Source: Isoetes taiwanensis (taxonomy: Eukaryota > Streptophyta > Lycopodiopsida > Isoetales > Isoetaceae). Taken from it: a stretch of 64,000 nucleotides of DNA. Both the position numbers and the translations under genes were made by a program. Below are positions 20,901 through 32,749 of this stretch, piece after piece. Position 1 is the first letter of the stretch, and each line of letters begins with the position of its first letter. Where the stretch lies: positions 374,001 to 438,000 of the forward strand of contig JAJEKV010000248.1 in NCBI GenBank assembly GCA_021234155.1, in the 5' to 3' direction. Below the pieces are notes generated by a model. It was not told the origin of the DNA and did no database searches. It worked only from the letters and a program-made list of their open reading frames with translations.

Positions 20901-22930
20901 AGGTTATAACATAGAATTTTATTACGATAACCTCTCGAAGATTATCACGATAATCTTTCGAATATTCTTTTATTCTGATCTAACAGTTGTTACATTGCCA
21001 CGTAACTCCTCCATAATCATATCCGTCCATTATCCCCTGTTTGCTCCTCTGCATCGATCAACACTGGCGATGGAGATCCATCAGGCTCTGTTTTTCGTTT
21101 TCAAGCTACTTCCACCTTCGCTTTTTCTGGCTGGCTAAAAGAATGCCACATTCCAGCTATGGTCGCCATGAAAGGATGAGATATTCCTGTAATGTTTCTT
21201 GGCTTATCGGCTTTCTTCTATATCAGAGCAGGGCCTTAGATGTTGCGTTTGGTGTGGAATCTCGCCGGAACAGGTTTTTGTTTGCCCTTTTTTTTTTTTA
21301 ACTTTTGCAACATGCTCTAGTTCTCTGCATCGGTTTGAATTTTAGCATAATGGATGAATGTTTTTGTTACAGGTAAAGCACAATGAATCCCTTTCCTAAT
21401 TGCTCTTACAGAGTTGCCGGAGCCACAGGTCTGGCAGGTGCAGAGCATTTGTGCTTCTATTTCTTGCTCAGGGAATAATGGCCATGAGATGTCTTTGCTA
21501 CAGGCCAAGCTTTACTACTTACGGGCCAAGCTCACCATGCTTACAGAAAATTCTTTCTCGGTCATGCTTAACCCAACAGCCTGTTTGCTGGGCAGCTATT
21601 CTCTGTTTGCTGGAACACTGGAGCAAGTTTTTGCCCCAGAAAATTTCCAACGGAGTTAAAATCAGATATGGCTTCAGAAGATGTATTGATTTAGGAACTT
21701 TATCAATCTGCAGGGGCTTATCAATCTGCAAGGGCTTTAATAAACTGCTCGACCTGTGGTTTAAGGGAGGACAACCCTCCCCTCTCGCAGATTATGGGAA
21801 AAAACCCTCTCGGCCTGCCGGCCTCGAGGATTATTTCCCATAATCTGCTCAAGGGGAGGGTTAACCTCCTCATAATACCCATAAGCTGGTACTGAGGCCC
21901 CCCATAGTGCAGCAACTGTATTCATGGATCCAAGTGCATCTGTATGCTTGATTGTAGCCCACAACGACAACAATATTATTGCCCAGCTAGAAGCTATGGC
22001 GTTGCTGGCTAAGCCCATCATCCCAGCACACAACATATTGCCTTTCTCTCAATTATGGGGTAGCCTATCTATCTATCCCCGATTTATACAAGAGATTATG
22101 GTCTGAAACATAATACAAGATATTGGAGATAATGGCGTTCTTTGCTCTAACTTAAGAACAAAGAACGGCTCTCCGTCCACTCAAAGATTATCTTTCTCGT
22201 CATCCATTTCAACGATATCTAGGACATACTAGTAGTTTCCTCCTTGTAAGCATACAAAGGGATTAGAGGTACTGGGGTTGTTTGCTTTAGGGACCCAACT
22301 ATGTCCCACTCTCAAGTGCATGGACAGAACTGTGTCCGAGACAGTGAGGATAGAACAATGCCTATGGCTGACTTAGGGACGCAAAGCTGTAAGGACATAT
22401 GTCCCACGCTTTTATTTCAAAAAAATAAGTATTCCACGCTATCCTAGGTCCCACGCTATTGTTAGGGATCCAACCATTGAACGTCGCCACACAACTATGT
22501 CCCACTCATGACATAACCATGTGGGCGTGGCCACTTAACTATGTCTCACATCATTTATGAACATGACCTAACTATGTCCATCTCTTTGGGCCTAACTTAT
22601 TGACCCAATTGATGTGTGACTTTGTTCGATTGCTTTTAAAGCCTTAAAGACTTTTTGTTGAGGATGTTCTGGTTGATAAATCTATTGTAATGGCGTTTGA
22701 AGCCAAATTTTGGACATACTTATAAATATGAATTCAAATTTTCTCTTAACTGTAACTTTGTGTTTCTTGCTTTTTCTTGTTCATCTACTAAAAATTACAG
22801 AGGAAATATGGAGGATATATGAAGGGCATAGAAACCTATAGATAGGAAGTATTTGATTTAAAATTGGACTATAATCATGTGAAATTTCTTGGGCAAGACC
22901 ATTACGTATTTGTTAACACATGCTATTGTA
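20901..22930. other. Region upstream of the kinase pseudogene; no recognised gene
   Basis: Short open frames at 21041-21301 and 21400-21843 have no family features and overlap other frames. The stretch holds one foldback (21765-21870) and a run with repeated ACTATGTCCCAC words (about 22300-22580). Confidence 0.45.
21765..21870. repeat. Foldback (inverted repeat) element
   Basis: Arms of about 37 bases (GGGAGGACAACCCTCCCC... and its imperfect complement ...GGGGAGGGTTAACCTCC) flank a GC-rich centre (CCTGCCGGCCTCGAGG). GATTATGGGAAA near the base of the left arm pairs with TTTCCCATAATC in the right arm. A clear target-site duplication is not visible. Confidence 0.8.
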
Positions 22931-23049
22931 TAGGGGAATGGAGGTTGGGACTCCATTCCCAGTTTTGCAAGTGGGGTCCCGCGACCGACGTTAGCCGGGA
23001 GCGGATCACCTGCAAAACTAGGAATGGAGGACCAACCTCCATTCCCCTA
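22931..23049. repeat. Foldback MITE with probable TA target duplication
   Basis: Arms of about 43 bases pair almost fully: GGGGAATGGAGGTTGG at the left and CCAACCTCCATTCCCC at the right, continuing inward through AGTTTTGCAAGTG / CACCTGCAAAACT. TA flanks both ends. The centre contains GTCCCGCGACCGACG. The size (about 120 bases) and full dyad fit a non-autonomous foldback element. Confidence 0.85.
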
Positions 23050-24400
23050 CAAATTAGAAATAGAGGAGGGATTTTTTGGATTCTTCTAGATTCAGTAGAT
23101 TTACAGGGCATTTGCAAACGGATTCACATCATTTTCGCAAGATCATCAAGGTTTTACCATTTATTGTGAAGTCTTTCATCCTTTGAACAGATCCGGCGAA
23201 GAAACTCGCTGCAATCTGCTACCTATGAACTAGAAATACATGCATAGTAAAAACAAGGCCATGGCAAGTATTTCTTCTCACAAAATAGGGCATTGGGTCG
23301 AAAAATAGAGGAAGAACATGCATGCCAAGCTGCAATCTGCTCTGATATGCGATCTGCTCTGACATGCCGAGATGCGATCTGCTCTGTTATGTTAAGTTGC
23401 GATCTGCTCTGTTATGTCATCTGTTCTGCTATGGCGAGCTGCATCTACATCTGCATGAAGAAATGGTGGTGGTGTGGAGACTACCCTAACCCAAAAAAGA
23501 AGACCTAAAAAAACCCTAACATTAGGGCGGATTTGGGGTCTCAAAATGGCCCATATCTTGGATGCCAGAATTCCACGTCATGTTTCTCGCGACCAATGAT
23601 GTTTGCGCATTTTTTTCCAAAGTCAGTATTAGTTGGCAAGTAGAAAGAGGAGCAGGCTTACTTGGCATCCACATGGCGAAATTTCATAGGACATGTTTGT
23701 GCATTCATTGCAACCACATTAATGGCTCGCATTTTTCGAAAATCGTATCGCGGACCAAAATAATGGCTACTTTTCCCGCCTACTGTGCACATGCCCACAT
23801 GCACCAACCACCTTATCAAATTTTGGCACCAAGATTTCCATTGTTCACATTAAGCGCCTTCGTGCATCCTCTTAAGCCTTAGCTCTTCATTTTGGAATCC
23901 AAGTCTCCAATAGTGTACGTGTTTTTTTTGGGCGAGCATAGAGTTAAGCAACAACTTGGCGGCGATGTGTGGACAAGCAAACATACGGTACATGCCATGT
24001 TTTACTACCCAAATTTTCATTGAAGTTTTCCTACTTTTCGGCTCTTCCCATTCATCGTATTGCTCCCCACGCCATTCATTCTTACAATTCAACGGCCGAT
24101 CGTATCTCTATTTGCATCCATCATTGCTCCTAGTACTCCTACATTTTATAGTAGCAGTTCATCACTTACAAAACAATAAAGGCATGGCCGATTGGAAGGA
24201 TATCTATCCATAGGTTAGGTGGGTGAGAATGCTATCCTTAACGAAGGGTGACTATGGAGTTACATCGCCAGAAAGGCGACATTCATCGCAATGAATAGGT
24301 AGAACTAATCTTTGTGGATAATATATTGCAAAAACAAAAAAGGGAAGGGGGGGGAAGGGATTTGAAGAGGAGGATATTTGCAAATTTGCACCCTCAATAA
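23050..24400. other. Non-coding spacer
   Basis: No gene recognised. It holds a degenerate GCGATCTGCTCTG repeat (23326-23440) and a G-rich run near 24345-24360. Confidence 0.5.
23326..23440 (+). repeat. Short degenerate tandem repeat (GCGATCTGCTCTGxxATG)
   Basis: About five units built on GATCTGCTCTG followed by a variable ATATGC/ACATGC/TTATGT spacer. Confidence 0.8.
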
Positions 24401-24405
24401 TACAT

Positions 24406-25790
24406 GGATCACACCATGCGAAAATGCATATGCACTTTGTAAATGTGTAGTGAGATTTAGCGTCATGTGATCCTTGCTTCTTTTCTTCCCTCTTCTTGAT
24501 TTATATTCACTCTTTGAATTAAATATTTTTTCTTTTGGGCTATATTTATCAGATGTCGGGGATTTGAGACTAGGGAAAAGCATTATTAGCATCGTTGTTG
24601 TCTAACATATGGACATAAGAGACATGCTTTTCCAAGATATACATTCAGGGCAATGTGCATCTAGTTTTACGTTGTAAAGTTGTGGGAGCCGAGCTTGAAA
24701 GTCGTCCCATGACCTCGTTTAAGCGAATTGTGCAAGCCTCAAAGTTATGAGAATGGTGTCCTTGCAATGAAGAAATGTTTGATAAGACGTGCATCCAGGG
24801 TTGTTGAAAAAATGAGTTACAAAATATTTTCTCCATTAGAGGTGTTTACTAATGCCACGACACAAAAGCTCCAAAGACATATTGTATAAAATGTCGCTTT
24901 CATGAGCCTTTGGATCAGTTAACTCAAAAGTGTCACATATGGAAACATTGTTAGGTTTGATAAAATAACATAAAAATCTTTATTTACTAAAGCTTTGGTT
25001 GTTAGTAAAGTGTTGGCTTATTGATTAAGTGTTTGTATTTTGCTTTGGGATCCTCTTTGAAAAAGTTTAGTTCATAAAACATAATATAACTTGGAATGAT
25101 ACATATTTTATATGCAAATGGGAGACTATTGATGAGGACTTGGTGTTACTATTTATTAGCAACAAACAAGAAAGTGGATCACACCATGCGAATTTAGTAT
25201 ATTCCAACCTTTTAGCTTATACAAAATTCGCTTGGTGTGATCTTTTTGGAAAAAGATGACTTCCTATAGTAAAATTACTTTGATTATCTTTTAATAAGAG
25301 AAATATATATGTGTCTTATTTGAAGTTAAGTGTGGATATGTGACGTGCTCATTTATTGATAAAGTGTTTGCTTTTTTAAAAGGGCTAATAACTTTATGCA
25401 CTTGGGGTGGTAAAGCATTAAATGAGAAGGGGTACTTGTGTTTAATTTTAATTTGACAACAAATAAGAAAGTGGATCACACGATGCGAATTTAGTGTGTT
25501 CCATTTTTGTTGCATATGTACTATTCGCTTGGTGTGATCCTTCTTGAAAAATAATATGCTCTTTGAAAAGGGATAATGACTTATGTACTTAAGAGTGGTA
25601 AAGCATTTTAGATACAAATAGGAATGAGTACTTGTGTTTAATAAGATAAGATGAGTACTTGTGTTTAATGTTAATTTGACAACAAATAAGAAAGTGGATC
25701 ACACCATGCGAATTTAGTGTGTCCCTTTTTTTTGCATATGTATTATTCGCTTGGTGTGATCCATCTTGAAAAAAAAAAATTAATAATGAC
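24406..25790 (+). repeat. Family of GGATCACACC hairpins in imperfect ~220-300-base repeats
   Basis: GGATCACACC(A)TGCGAAT is followed about 50 bases later by its near-complement ATTCGCTTGGTGTGATCC at 25176-25242, 25473-25540 and 25696-25762; a decayed fourth copy starts at 24406. Each hairpin has an 18-base stem with a single A/T mismatch (a second mismatch in copy 3, CGATGCGAAT). The flanks are also shared (ATTTGACAACAAATAAGAAAG, GGGGTACTTGTGTTTAATTT, TGGTAAAGCATT), so larger units were duplicated. The stems are conserved better than the flanks and loops. Confidence 0.85.
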
Positions 25791-27310
25791 GAAGACCCGT
25801 CCGCCGACTTCTTTCATTAAGTTTTTAAAAACCAATCTACTTAAAAAGTATCCCGCCAAATTTATCCCGCCTAAACGTAGTTAACCTAATCTTTCTTCTA
25901 ATTCGAATTTTCCCAACTGCCAGTGTTTCCATAAGCCTTGACTTCTCAAATCAACCTTGGAGACTCAAATCGACTTCTCAAGAATGGCTCTGAATTGCGG
26001 TACTCATCTCATTCCAATAGCTTGAACATTAATTTCCAATAGTAGGTGTCACGAATAGCAATTTTTCTGCGATTGTCGAAGATGAATGTTTCATGTTAAC
26101 TACAAATCGAGAAAAAGGAAAGTAGGATTATGCAAGATCGACTCCATCGATCCGGTATGCTTGTCATGGAATTCCTTTCGGGATAAGTATGTCCGAGGAG
26201 TTCTGTTGATTAAGCTTTGCGCTATGGATGAAGCTTTACCTCGCAGACACCCGGTGGGGATACGGTTGGAGAAAGTGTTGGAACATTTGTTGCATGGCCA
26301 AGAAACCGCTTAAAAAGGTATGTAACATGTATTACATTGTAGAAATATAGAAGTAGACAAAATTTGTTGTATTCATTGGAAAAAAGTTTACAATTGTATA
26401 TAATCTGGATAAACCGGATAAACCGGACAAAATCCCGGACCTCTTTTTGTTTCAAGCCCGGTCCCATCGAGTAGGCTGGGCTATCGATCTCCCATTTCCA
26501 TAGCTGGGCATAGTGAACGTCCGGGGTAAAACCCCAAAAAAACACGGGCTCTAGCTCCACCTCTCCTTTGCTCCACCTCCACCCTGCCTCCTGCTCCTGC
26601 TCCTGCTCCTGCTCCATTGGTTGAACCTCCAATGCATCGTATAAGCGCTGCTGGTAGTGGTTCCATTGGTTGAGCCATCTCCATTGCATCATTATACGCC
26701 TTTGTGGTAGTGGTTCGTGTTGGGGCATCAGGGCATAGAGGCTAACCACTAAGAACCCATGACTCCTCATTTTGAATCTCGAGCCGCCGGATGCAAGATT
26801 CACTCTCGATCAATGCATGTCTTTGCATTCTCGAAGTGATTAGATAAGAGGCCAGCCTCAGATGCGATTGCAAAGGGCCCCTGAGCCCAGATCTATCATT
26901 GCCCTGCGCTCTGCTTTGCCATCATCATTACTTGATCCAAGTACTCGGGGTTGCAAGGCTGGTGCTCGGCCGGGACTGGTGCTTTCGGCTCATGGTTCAA
27001 CCGGATTTGGAGATTGGAGCAAAGCTGGAGCTGGAACGTGTGATTGCTGGCCCAAATGTAATTCAATGCATCTTCGTCACCAACTTAGGGTGATTAATGT
27101 AACTTGGCATCTATCAATAGGAAGTGAGCGGATATCCAGTATTCACGCCTGGCGTGTTATATTTATTTATTTGTATAAACTTAGAAAGTAAGAGACACGC
27201 CCGGCGTGTTTAGCGTAAAAGTTGAAACTAGGGATAAAATTGTTTGCACGCTCAGCGTGTAAACTGCTATATAGGAAAAACTATAATTTTTCGGCGTGCA
27301 CTCAATGAGG
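25791..27310. other. Unassigned region with small open frames
   Basis: A 75-codon frame at 26086-26313 (+) and a 193-codon frame at 26222-26803 (-) show no recognisable domain; the latter contains a GluGln run from a CTCCTG repeat. A ~50-base tandem duplication (TTGGTTGA...GTAGTGGTTC) lies at 26617-26718. Words such as CACGCCCGGCGTGTT recur near 27140-27290. Confidence 0.4.
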
Positions 27311-27422
27311 GAGGAAAAAAAACACATCTGAGATAGATAAGTAAATAGATAAAAGGCCAGGCAATTATTTACATTGCCTGGCCTTTTATCTATTTCTATC
27401 TATCCGTACGTTTTTTTCCTCC
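27311..27422. repeat. Foldback with a perfect 21-bp inner stem
   Basis: GAGGAAAAAAAAC at the left pairs with GTTTTTTTCCTC-like sequence at the right. The inner arm ATAGATAAAAGGCCAGGCAAT (27345-27365) pairs perfectly with 27373-27393 around a 7-base loop (TATTTAC). It could be a small foldback transposon or a hairpin precursor transcript. Confidence 0.85.
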
Positions 27423-27640
27423 CCTCGGCCGAAAGTGCACGAGCTGCAGTATTCATATTGAAGGCTAAGGTTAGCATAAAACACGCTTAGCGTGTTTCAA
27501 ATATTATCTTTCGCGTGTTTCAAATATTATCTTTCAGATTTTTCTAATGCTTTCTACTACACTTATTCATAATAGAAACTTATCAGCAATAGCATGATTA
27601 ATTCAGGAAGAGAAACTCAAGAATTTACTCGAAACAAAAA

Positions 27641-27697
27641 GAAGCAGATGAAGTTTATAAAAAACTATTCTGGTTTTCATAAACATCATCTGCTTCC
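27641..27697. ncRNA. Candidate miRNA-like hairpin
   Basis: GAAGCAGATGAAGTTTATAA (from 27641) pairs with TTCATAAACATCATCTGCTTC (27676-27696) around a short loop, with about three mismatches over 25 bases. That duplex quality suits a plant miRNA or inverted-repeat locus, but only the fold is seen; no expression or target is known. Read on the minus strand, the same bases form a 30-codon open frame. Confidence 0.3.
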
Positions 27698-28050
27698 TCT
27701 GCCTCGAGCAAATGCAAAAGCTTGTCTTCTTGGATTAAACCTGCCATTGAGATGAAACTTAAAACTAAATGAAAACTAACCTTGAGTTCTGAGGCTGGAA
27801 GGCTTTTCGATTCGCAGACCTTAGTCCTCTGCTTTTGGTTTTAATTCTGAGTCTCCGATGTCCTCTCGCTACATGCTTTCTGAGAACAAAAGTGAGTCTT
27901 TTAGTAAGTTAGGAATTGCGAAACCAAACATCTAACATTTGAATATAAATCTGCTCACCAAGATTTTAGGGCGGCCGGATCCAAAACAAATGAAAGCATA
28001 GCCAACGGCAAATCGTATGAAGGAAGGAAGAAAATGTAGGAACTTTGAGA

Positions 28051-28150
28051 GCGTAAAATGGATTTATATAGGCATAATTAGAAATAAGTTAGCGTGAATA
28101 ATTGATTGCTTGAATTAACACGCCTGGCGTACGGTCTTCCCGCCAGACAT
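28051..28150 (-). promoter_or_regulatory. TATA-containing promoter-like repeat, copy 1
   Basis: On the minus strand this reads ATTATTCACGCTAA ... CCTATATAAATCC, a good TATA box. It is duplicated at 29244-29335. Both copies start with a CTGGCGGGAA(x)xCGTACGCC block. Transcription would run to the left. Confidence 0.4.
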
Positions 28151-28849
28151 GACATGTATATGGTATATATGGAGAATATTGCATTTCATGCAATAAATTC
28201 TCCTGACATTTTATTCCATTTATTGCATTGAAAAAATAGAATTTAGAAATTTTATATAGGCTAAATTAAAAATGATTTTAAAGGCAAAATTATCAAGGCT
28301 AAAAATGACTTGTAAGGTTGGGGGAATTGTTTTAGGTCGTATAGGAAAATTTCCTATAGTTCTTGTGATGAATGGAGATTTCTCATGTGTTTGGTTTATA
28401 GTGTTCGAGACTTTGTTGAGACAAAATTTTTGGATACAAAATTTTAGAGAAAACAGCAGGCGAACAGGAGACAAAATAATTGGAGAAAACAGTTGGATTT
28501 AATTCAAATAATTTAATGTATAGAAAAACTGTTTGAAGAACACTGTTTGAAGAAAATTTTATGAAAACTGTTTGATTTCATTCATAAAAGTTATATGTCT
28601 GATAGGTAAGCCCGAAGGCTTGTAGCGAGTGCCGAAGGCTTTTCACAAAATTACATGAAAAATATGCCCGGAGGCGTGTGCAAAGCTTCTGTAGCAAACC
28701 AAAAAACAAAAGGGGCCGCCCGGGATCTGCATCATTGATCTTCCACGTCTGGAACAAAGAAGAAAGAAAGGTGTTAGAAAAGAAAGAAATGTGAAAAAAA
28801 AAAACAGACATGCAAACACGGCTCATCTCTCGACCATTCTAAAAGCGGT

Positions 28850-29200
28850 CGAATTGTGTCGACCTTCCTCCTCATCCTCTTCCTCCGCCTCCTCTTCAGA
28901 GATTTCATTCTCTGTTTCAGGGTCAAGCCAACCACGAGGCGGAAGCGGTCGTCGTGTGCTCTTGAGAGGACATCTCCTCCTCTTCCTCCAACTCCTCCCT
29001 CTTCATCGGAGGAGGAATCGAGGAGGAGCTCAACTCCTCCTCTTCCATGTCCAATTCCTCCTCTTCCTCCTCTTCATGGGAGGAGGAATGGGAGGAGAAT
29101 TGGGCAAAAAAATCTATGGGAAGAGGGGTTCTTCAACCCGACGTCTCTTTGACGAGACCTCGGGTTCTTCATGAAGGTTGGCCGAGGCTAAACGCTTCAT
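28850..29200 (-). pseudogene. Short basic-then-acidic reading frames behind a TATA box (unrecognised)
   Basis: From ATG 29200 the frame reads MKRLASANLHEEPEV, then SSKRRRVEEP (a nuclear-localisation-like basic cluster), and stops at TAG 29114-29116. Other frames downstream on the same strand are rich in Glu (EEEELDMEEEEL; NEISEEEAEEEDEEEG), so the frame may once have been longer and acidic. The GAGGAG repeats make the acidic part low complexity. No family is recognised. Confidence 0.3.
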
Positions 29201-29243
29201 GGGCCGAAAAAAAAAATTTGGACGAGAATGGAGGTCTTGAGGC

Positions 29244-29335
29244 GTGAACCGGATTTATATAGGGTTAATTAGAAATTAGCGTGAATAATTTATTGCCTCA
29301 AATAACATGCCAGGCGTACGAAATTCCCGCCAGCT
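29244..29335 (-). promoter_or_regulatory. TATA-containing promoter-like repeat, copy 2
   Basis: Diverged copy of 28051-28150, including GTACGCCTGGCATGTTA, TTATTCACGCTAATTTCTAA and CCTATATAAATCC. Forty-some bases downstream on the minus strand the ATG of a short basic/acidic frame begins (29200). Confidence 0.45.
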
Positions 29336-29639
29336 ATATCATCTAGGGTATATTATTATGGATAATAAATTCTCACGTCCATCAGCTATATGTCTTTTCG
29401 TAATCATATATCCAAATTTTCGATAATTGAAATTAGGATAATATCATTTCCTTGTTGTTGCCACGAAAATTCTTGTTTTAAATGATTTCGTTTACGCCCA
29501 TTGTTATTATTATATTAAACCTATTTCCAAGGAATTTCTTGCTTTTAAAAAAATTTGATTTACCTCTACATATTCCATAAATGTATGTACTTTTTTTATC
29601 TTATGGTGTAATAATTTTTTCCTACTCATTAACTAAAAA

Positions 29640-32530
29640 GGGTGCAATTTGCCTAGGTCAATGGTGCCTCTCCAACTCAAGATGGTGTGCAACATATTGA
29701 AAAGAGCAATATCAATGAAAAACCAACTCCTAGCAAGAATGTTGAAGAAAAACAATTAGTCCTCTATAGTAGGGTGCAATGGAGGAACAAGAAGGTGAGA
29801 ATCATGCACAAGTGCAACAAGGAAATAGTAGGCCTCCCGGTCAAGCTGTTAATGATGAAAGACTAGGGGAAGACAATATTGGTATTGCAATTTCGATGTT
29901 GGAAGACAACTGGAAAGGTAAAGGTTTGGGTGACAAGGAATGTTTTGGTTGTGTCAAGCAATTGGAGGTTCCTTGCATCATGGCATGGTCTATAAGTAGT
30001 GTTCAATTTGTGGAGGATTATATTTTTCCGAGCACGAGGTTGTTGGGGACAATGATTGTCTTGATATTGATCCATTGGCGGTTGGAACTCTAAACCTAGG
30101 CAAAAGGGGAGAAGTATCGGTTTGCGGACATTATCCTAGAAAAAGAGCCAAGTTGAATAGTGACACCAAACGTGAGACAATGGTGAAGGTTAGGGGCTCA
30201 GATTGTTGTTGGAGTGCTTGTATGCAATTCTTTACAATAGAACAATTGGTGGAAGCAAGAGCCACTTTTCAAGAGTACACTGTTGATGAGAGGAGGACCT
30301 ACATGTACACAATCTTGAGCATGCACTTCAAGATGAAAGAAACCCAAAGCAGAAAAAGATACCCTTTGCTAGGCAAATGGATATGTGCAAAAGCATGGCG
30401 AGTATCCATGCAATTCCAACTTCTTCATGGCATAATTGGCAAAAAAAAAGTGAGAGGGGAACGGGATTGCTTTACATGGAAATAATGGTTTGTTGAGACC
30501 AACAGCTAGGACCTTGGCGCCGGGGGGAGATATTTGAAAAATATATTGATTTCAATGCGAGTCTATGCCACACAAAAAGTAGAAGGGATGAAAAGGGAAG
30601 AGCAGTTGTTGAGAAAAGGTTGCCATCACATTGTACTCAAAAGAGTATTTTGGAAGAAGTGAATTCCTACTTGAGAATTGGGAATTCTTCCAATATCCCA
30701 ACCTAGCTTTAGTAGGTTATGGAAGAAGCATTTCAATCATGTCACCATAGCAACTTCAAACAACTTTGCAAAGTGCAATTTATGTGCTAAGTTGAAGGAG
30801 ACTCTTGATAAGGCTGTGCAACCTAGTCAAAGGGCTAGGATAAGGGAGCATATGAAGGACCATATGGTGACCAACTATCATGTAGATCATGTTATTGGAT
30901 GTGGAGGACTTTATCCGCATTGGAGCCCAATAACTATTTATGCATTATACATGACAAGATGGACCAGCAAAAGACTTGTCTTCCACAATTCAAGTACATA
31001 CCAAAGTCATGTGGAAGATCATACCCTTTACAGATCTCAATGATTGGGGCAATCTTGCATGGGCGTAATCAAACCTACTATGGCCATTTTAGTTTGGAGT
31101 TGTGGAGTGATGGTCAGATTTTCATATTGGGAGTATCATGAGGTGTTTGAGAAACTATGAAAATGGATACAATGGTCACCTCCATGACCCTCTGACTAGC
31201 CGGACACTACATAGAGCATTGTTAGATGGAAACCCCTAACAATATTGAAAAGTTCAGCAAGGCAAGGTTTAGGAAGCATGGGTCTAATGAACATGTTGGA
31301 GCTTCAACTTCACGTGCTAGACCTCAAGATCTACCCAAAAGGTTTCTCTTGCAACTTGATAATTGTCTTTGGCCAAAATAAGAGCGGTGGATGTTTTCTT
31401 TCCTATCCTACTTAACATTTGTGGGGATATTTGAAAGAGTTAATTTAGGGTTTCTTATGCCCGGGCATACCCATGAGGATGTGGATGCATTATTTGGCAA
31501 ATATAGTTGTATGAAGCGGCAAGCAGACGGTGACCAACTTTCCTAGGCTAATGGAAATCTTGCATGAATGCACTACTCCAAACCCTATAGCTTCTCTCAT
31601 AGAAGAAGTGCCCGATTGGAAGAGCTTTGTGGATGGTTATACATTGGATCTTGAAGGTCATTCCGTGCCTCTGCAGTTCACTTTTTGGGTGAGAGATGGG
31701 ATTCCAATCTTCCAATGGAAGATGAGACCTTCAGAGGATGAGTGGAGAGGAGGGAGGAAATATGGCGTAAGAGATGATGAGAATGGCAAGCCTATGATAC
31801 CTCTAGGTCAACCAAAAGCTTTAAAAACCCCTTGAAGAAAGTGAAGCAATTGGGATTGACTAAGGAAGAAATCCAAGACTATATAAAGCATTGGCAAACC
31901 AATCCGGATGACACCAACCGTGCCTTGGTGGCTTACCGGAAGAAGGTGATTAACTTTGTTGGGGAGATAGACACATCCTCGGATGAATTGAAAGAAGGGT
32001 GGTTGCCTAAAACTAGGTGGAAGACCTTAGCAGTCTTTGAGGATTTTGATGACACTGTAAGTAGCATTCATAAGCAATATGCTCCTCCTCCTTCGACAAA
32101 CACTATGTTGGTCCTAAGAACAATAGGCCAAAGTTTCTAGGCATGGATGCTTATGAACCTTCCAATCGACACGGAATGCCACCAATTTGTGGTAGTAAAG
32201 CCAGCAGATTTAGATACATATCCGGTGTGGTTGGGGTTCACTATCTCGATATTTGCAAAGAAGAAGGTAATATTAACTTCAACCATGCGGGTGGAATGGT
32301 GGTGTCAGTGCATCAGTTGACCAACGATCGGATAAAGAAAGGTACTCGATTGTTGGACAAAGAGATGGAGGGAAACCGAGTGATCCTGATCTTTGGCTAG
32401 ACTATGAAAGTGTTTTGTACTCATGGACTCCAAACACTATTCCAGCTAGAAATGCGAGAATTACAATACCTCAGGATGTCAGGAAGAAGGCTATGATATC
32501 ATTGGGGGTGCTTGAAGAAAGTTGAATAAC
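29640..32530 (+). pseudogene. DUF7869-type transposon protein, decayed
   Basis: Pieces in all three plus frames align in order with a family of uncharacterised transposase-like proteins seen in plants, animals and protists. Order: N-terminal unassigned part (29779-30485), a Cys pair block NNFAKCNLCAKLKETLDKA (about 30758-30820), the core KMDQQKTCLPQFKYIPKSCG (about 30955), LHGRNQTYYGHFSLELWS, then LPKRFLLQLDNC (about 31335), a GHTHEDVDALFGKY motif (about 31465-31510), and a C-terminal part through DTYPVWLGFTISIFAK (about 32215). There are many frameshifts and stops (for example a stop at 31380). Asp/His residues in LDNC and GHTHEDVD are the likely catalytic-type positions of the family; this is inference. 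The element's ends were not found. Confidence 0.68.
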
Positions 32531-32749
32531 TATGTAAATTTTTGTTATCACGTTTTTATGCTATGGTGCTATATTGTGAAATATTGACTATTTTGTAAAT
32601 AACATGATATTACGTTTTCATAATTTTGAGGTGAAATGTGTGAATTTGAATATGCTACTAAAAACATGCAATATGAAATTTGTCCCAAAATTAAGACATA
32701 AACCCAATTTAATTGAATGATGGTTTGATGGTTTATGTACTAGAAAGGC

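Noticed and set aside
21400-21843. 147-codon plus frame upstream of the kinase pseudogene
   Set aside because: Runs into the foldback at 21765 and has overlapping frames on the same and opposite strands; no domain.
25523-25762. A true miR168 gene
   Set aside because: Only the first ten bases of the mature miR168 agree; the rest and the partner strand do not.
26222-26803. 193-codon minus frame with a GluGln run
   Set aside because: The run comes from a CTCCTG repeat, the rest has no domain, and it overlaps a tandem duplication. Kept only as unassigned sequence.
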